From Sarcophilus harrisii (lineage: Eukaryota; Chordata; Mammalia; Dasyuromorphia; Dasyuridae), in contig NC_045429.1 of NCBI RefSeq assembly GCF_902635505.1, positions 427,269,669 to 427,333,668 on the forward strand: DNA of 64,000 nucleotides, read 5' to 3'. Both the position numbers and the translations under genes were made by a program. The notes beneath the pieces were generated by a model that saw only the letters and a list, made by a program, of their open reading frames with translations, was not told the DNA's origin and did no database searches. This document shows positions 60,801-64,000 of the stretch, piece after piece; positions within the stretch are counted from its first letter, which is position 1, and each line of letters begins with the position of its first letter.

Positions 60801-63800
60801 TCATCCTGGATTCTTGGAGACTGAGGCCTAACTTGGTATCTCCCATCATCCCTTGGTACCTGTTGCCTTCGGTCATCCTGAGCCCTAACTTGACTTTTCC
60901 CATCATCCCTTAGTAATGGAGTCTGTTGCCTTCTGTCATCCTGGATTACTGGAGATTGAGGCCTAACTTGGCGTCTGCCATCATCTCTTGGTACTGAGGT
61001 CTGTTGTCTTCTGTCATCCTGTATTTCTGGAGACATAGGTGTAATTTGGCATCTCCCATCATCCCTTGGTACCTGTTGCCTTCTGTCCTCCTGGATTTCT
61101 GGGAACTGAAGCCTAACTTGGCGTCTCCCATCATCCCTTGGTACTGGGGTCTGTTGCCTTCTGTCATCCTGAGGCCTAACTTGGTGTCTTCCATCATCTC
61201 TTAGTACTGGGGTCTCTTGCCTTCTGTCATCATGGATTTCTGGGAACTGAAGCCTAACTTGACGTCTCCCATCATGCTTTGGTACTGGGGTCTCTTGCCT
61301 TCTGTCATCCTGGATTCTTGGAGACTGAGGCCTAACTTGGTATCTCCCATCATCCCTTGGTACCTGTTGCCTTCGGTCATCCTGAGCCCTAACTGCTTTT
61401 CCCATCATCCCTTAGTAATGGAGTCTGTTGCCTTCTGTCATCCTGGATTACTGGAGATTGAGGCCTAACTTGGCGTCTGCCATCATCTCTTGGTACTGAG
61501 GTCTGTTGTCTTCTGTCATCCTGTATTTCTGGAGACATAGGTGTAATTTGGCATCTCCCATCATCCCTTGGTACCTGTTGCCTTCTGTCCTCCTGGATTT
61601 CTGGGAACTGAAGCCTAACTTGGCGTCTCCCATCATCCCTTGGTACTGGGGTCTGTTGCCTTCTGTTATCCTGAGGCCTAACTTGGAGTCTCCCATCATC
61701 TCTTGGTACTAGGGTCTGTTGCCTTCTGTCATCCTGGATTTCTGGAGATGTAGGTGTAACTTGGCTTCTCCCATCATCCCTTGGCACCTGTTGCCTTCGG
61801 TCATCCTGAGGACTAATTTGGCATCTCACATCATCCCTTGGCACCTGTTGCCTTCTGTCATCCTGAGGCCTAACTTGGCGTCTCCCATCATCCCTTGGTA
61901 CTGGGGTCTGTTGCCTTCTGTCATCATGGATTTCTGGGGACTGAGGCCTAACTTGACTTCTCCCATCATCCCTTGGTACCTGTTGCCTTCTGTCATCCTG
62001 AGGACTAACTTGGCATCTCCCATCATCCCTTGGTATCTGTTGTCTTGCATCATCCTGGATTTCTGGGAACTGAGGCCTAATTTGACGCCTCCCATCATCC
62101 CTTGGTATTGGGGTCTCTTGCCTTCTGTCATCCTGGATTTCTGGAGATGTAGGTGTAACTTGGCGTCTCCCATCATCCCTTGGTACCTGTTGCCTTCTGT
62201 CATCCTGGATTACTGGAGATTGAGGCCTAACTTGGTGTCTGCCATCATCTCTTGGTACTGGGGTCTGTTGTCTTCTGTCATCCTGGATTTCTGGGAACTC
62301 AGGCCTAACTTGGCATCTCCCATCATCCCTTGGTACTTGGGTCTGTTGCCTTCTGTCATCCTGAGGGCTAACTTGGAGTCTCCCATCATCCCTTGGTACC
62401 TGTTGTCTTGCATCATCCTGGATTTCTGGGAACTGAGGCCTAATTTGATGCCTCCCATCATCCCTTGGTATTGGGGTCTCTTGCCTTCTGTCATCATGGA
62501 TTTCTGGAGATGTAGGCGTAACTTGGCATCTTCCATCATCCCTTGGTACCTGTTCTCTTGTGTCATCATGGATTTCTGGGAACTGAGGCCTAATTTGGCG
62601 TCTCCCATCATCCCTTGGTACCTGTTGCCTTCTGTCATCATGGATTTCTGGGAACTGAGGCCTAACTTGGCATCTCCCATCATCCCTTGGTACTGGGGTC
62701 TGTTGCCTTCTGTCATCCTGAGGCCTAACTTGGAGTCTCCCATCATCTCTTGGTACTAGAGTCTGTTGGCTTCTGTCATCCTGGATTTCTGGAGATGTAG
62801 GTGTAACTTGGCGTCTCCCATCATCCCTTGGTACCTGTTGCCTTCTGTAATCCTGTATTTCTGGAGACATAGGTGTAATTTGGCATCTCCCATCATCCCT
62901 TGGTACCTGTTGTCTTGTGTCATCATGGATTTCTGGGAACTGAGGCCTAATTTGACGCCTCCCATCATCCCTTGGTATTGGGGTCTCTTGCCTTCTGTCA
63001 TCATGGATTTCTGGGAACTGAGGCCTAACTTGGCATCTCCCATCATCCCTTGGTACCTGTTGTCTTGTGTCATCATGGATTTCTGGGAACTGAGGCCTAA
63101 TTTGATGCCTCCCATCATCCCTTGGTATTGGGGTCTCTTGCCTTCTGTCATCATGGATTTCTGGAGATGTAGGTGTAACTTGGCATCTTCCATCATCCCT
63201 TGGTACCTGTTGTCTTGTGTCATCATGGATTTCTGGGGACTGAGGCCTAACTTGGCCTCTCCCATCATTCCTTGGTACTAGAATCTCTTGCCTTCTGTCA
63301 TCATGGATTTCTGGGAACTGAGGCCTAACTTGGCGTCTCCCATCATCCCTTGGTACCTGTTGCCTTCTGCCATCCTGAGGACTAACTTGGCATCTCCCAT
63401 CATCCCTTGGTACCTGTTGTCTTGCATCATCCTGGATTTCTGGGAACTGAGGCCTAACTTGATGTCTCCCATCATCCCTTGGTACTGGGGTCTCTTGCCT
63501 TCTGTCATCCTGGATTTCTAGAGACGTAGGTGTAACTTGGCGTCTCCCATCATCCCTTGATACTAGGGTCTGTTGCCTTCTGTCATCATGGATTTCTGGG
63601 AACTGAGGCCTAACTTGGCGTCTCCCATCATCCTTTGGTACCTGTTGCCTTCTGTCATCCTGAGGACTAACTTGGCATCTCCTATCATCCTTTGGTATCT
63701 GTTGTCTTGCATCATCCTGGATTTCTGGGAACTGAGGCCTAACTTGGCGCCTCCCATCATCCCTTGGTACTGGGGTCTCTTGCCTTCTGTCATCCTGGAT

Positions 63801-64000
63801 TTCTGGAGATGTAGGTGTAACTTGGCGTCTCCCATCATCCCTTGGTACTGGGGTCTCTTGCCTTCTGTCATCATGGATTTCTGGGAACTGAGGCCTAACT
63901 TGGCGTCTCCCATCATCTCTTGGTACTGAGGTCTGTTGTCTTTTGTCATTCAGGATTTCTGGAGACTGAGGCCTAACTTGGCATCTTCCATCATTCCAGA
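57836..64000 (-). CDS. Repetitive S100-fused-type-like protein, 3' exon (partial, 5' end off window)
   Basis: Open in one frame from the right edge to 61389, then, after a 2-nt difference, in the next frame to TAA at 57836-57838: over 2,000 codons. The repeats alternate DDGRRQVRPQ(SPEIQ) with DDRRQQ(TP)VPR, rich in Asp, Arg, Gln and Pro. About 80 alternations are estimated from length. A unique tail of 176 residues follows. No EF-hand or start codon is inside the window, as expected if this is exon 3 of an S100-fused-type gene with the EF-hands in exons further right. Support for the family: long single exon, Gln/Arg-rich tandem repeats, same strand as and next to S100A11, as for TCHHL1/TCHH/RPTN in human. 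By position TCHHL1 is the first candidate, but the repeats match no human member I recall, so no symbol is given. Likely role, by family: transglutaminase-cross-linked structural protein of cornifying epithelium. Alternative: a lineage-specific member. Confidence 0.8.
57839..58366 (-). other. Unique C-terminal domain of the repetitive protein
   Basis: 176 residues after the last repeat. In order: a hydrophobic, Cys-containing segment (SLVEIKDNPIHCDVYFLT... GNWLCYC), a Gln/Ser/Asp-rich linker, an acidic Tyr/Trp-rich stretch (EWEEEGDNPDEYIEP and YYPDLIW), a Cys cluster (CSSCCTRKAYEC) and the end SPFFEDDF. Seven Cys contrast with the repeats, where Cys occurs only in GRCQ variants. I noted two weak resemblances: IHCDVYF to ISDCSVFF near the human TCHHL1 C-terminus, and the final SPFFE to SPLYEY, which sits near the ends of TCHH and TCHHL1. 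Neither is enough to assign orthology. Confidence 0.75.
58367..64000 (-). repeat. Coding tandem repeat array (57-78 nt units)
   Basis: Whole stretch is a tandem array. The long unit encodes 26 residues: a 15-residue module (DDGRRQVRPQSPEIQ) plus an 11-residue module (DDRRQQTPVPR). Shortened modules lack SPEIQ (10 residues) or TP (9 residues), giving units of 26, 24, 21 or 19 residues. Variants include VTPTSPEIQ, ITPMSPEIQ, VRPQFPEIH and QETPVPR. Length changes keep the frame except near 61391-61402. The array continues past the right edge. Confidence 0.92.
61389..61408 (-). other. Frameshift point within the repeat array
   Basis: Sister copies (for example 60886-60905) read GGGAAAAGTCAAGTTAGG on the minus strand. 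Here the same place reads GGGAAAAGCAGTTAGG, two bases shorter. The upstream frame then meets TAG at 61389-61391, while the downstream frame is open to the C-terminus. It may be a true disabling or polymorphic allele, or an assembly or consensus error in a near-identical duplicated block. Confidence 0.85.

Noticed and set aside
61719-62759. 346-codon open frame on the plus strand (LPSVIMDFWELRPNLASPII repeats) and similar shorter ones at 58352-63929
   Set aside because: They are antisense to the tandem repeat. Because the unit has no stops in that frame and its length is a multiple of three, the frame stays open by repetition. The minus frame is longer, is joined to a non-repeat tail and a poly(A) signal, and is the better coding candidate.
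58447-63949. Minus-strand frames reading MMGDAKLGLSSQKSMMTEGNR repeatedly
   Set aside because: A second frame of the same array, broken repeatedly by stops and lacking any C-terminal continuation; a shadow of the main frame.
57836-64000. Naming the repetitive gene TCHHL1, TCHH or RPTN
   Set aside because: Position alone favours TCHHL1, but the repeats and tail do not visibly match human members, and the diagnostic EF-hand exons are outside the window.
58367-64000. CRISPR-like or non-coding satellite interpretation of the array
   Set aside because: There is no spacer/repeat alternation of the CRISPR kind, the genome is mammalian, and frame conservation plus the C-terminal tail point to coding sequence.

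Overview
The window looks like a piece of a marsupial genome. It is AT-rich and crowded with interspersed repeats: a tRNA-derived SINE of the kind common in marsupials (ggcagctaggtggtgcagtgg...), a second SINE with an RTE-like tail, marsupial-type L1 3' ends, MIR/THER elements, old L2 and CR1/L3 fragments, and small hAT-type elements. Species and repeat family names come from memory of such sequences, not from a search.

Two protein-coding loci can be supported, both on the minus strand. The first is S100A11 (calgizzarin), with its two main coding exons at 25974-26132 and 23114-23269, a likely ATG-only first coding exon at 30771-30773, and a poly(A) signal at 22980-22985. The second starts about 31 kb away and runs off the right edge (57836-64000). 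It is the last exon of a long, highly repetitive Asp/Arg/Gln/Pro-rich protein with a unique, Cys-containing C-terminal domain of about 176 residues. In human the next gene after S100A11, on the same strand, is an S100-fused-type protein gene (TCHHL1, then TCHH, RPTN, HRNR, FLG). The second locus is therefore best read as a marsupial S100-fused-type protein of the epidermal differentiation complex. Its N-terminal EF-hand exons would lie beyond 64000. The repeat sequence is not one I recognise from human TCHHL1, TCHH, RPTN or CRNN.

Layout: 1-22960 is gene-free, made of L1, L2, MIR, SINE and hAT debris, with a 7SL-RNA-like fragment near 17.9 kb. 22960-30840 is S100A11, whose introns hold oppositely oriented CR1/L3 fragments, SINEs and a 30-bp tandem duplication. 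30850-57490 is intergenic: nested L1s, microsatellites (CA, GGA/GAA, a 28-base C run), SINEs and possible LTR remnants. 57495-64000 is the 3' UTR and 3' exon of the repetitive protein.

The most interesting signal is this last exon: more than 5.6 kb of tandem repeat whose unit lengths vary almost only in multiples of three, recent higher-order duplications of about 504 and 306 bp, one 2-nt frameshifting difference inside a duplicated block, and a non-repeat tail unlike the human family members I can recall. S100A11 is a dimeric Ca2+-binding protein and S100-fused proteins are cross-linked into the cornified envelope or hair and tongue structures. That both act in epidermal differentiation is family knowledge, not something shown here.
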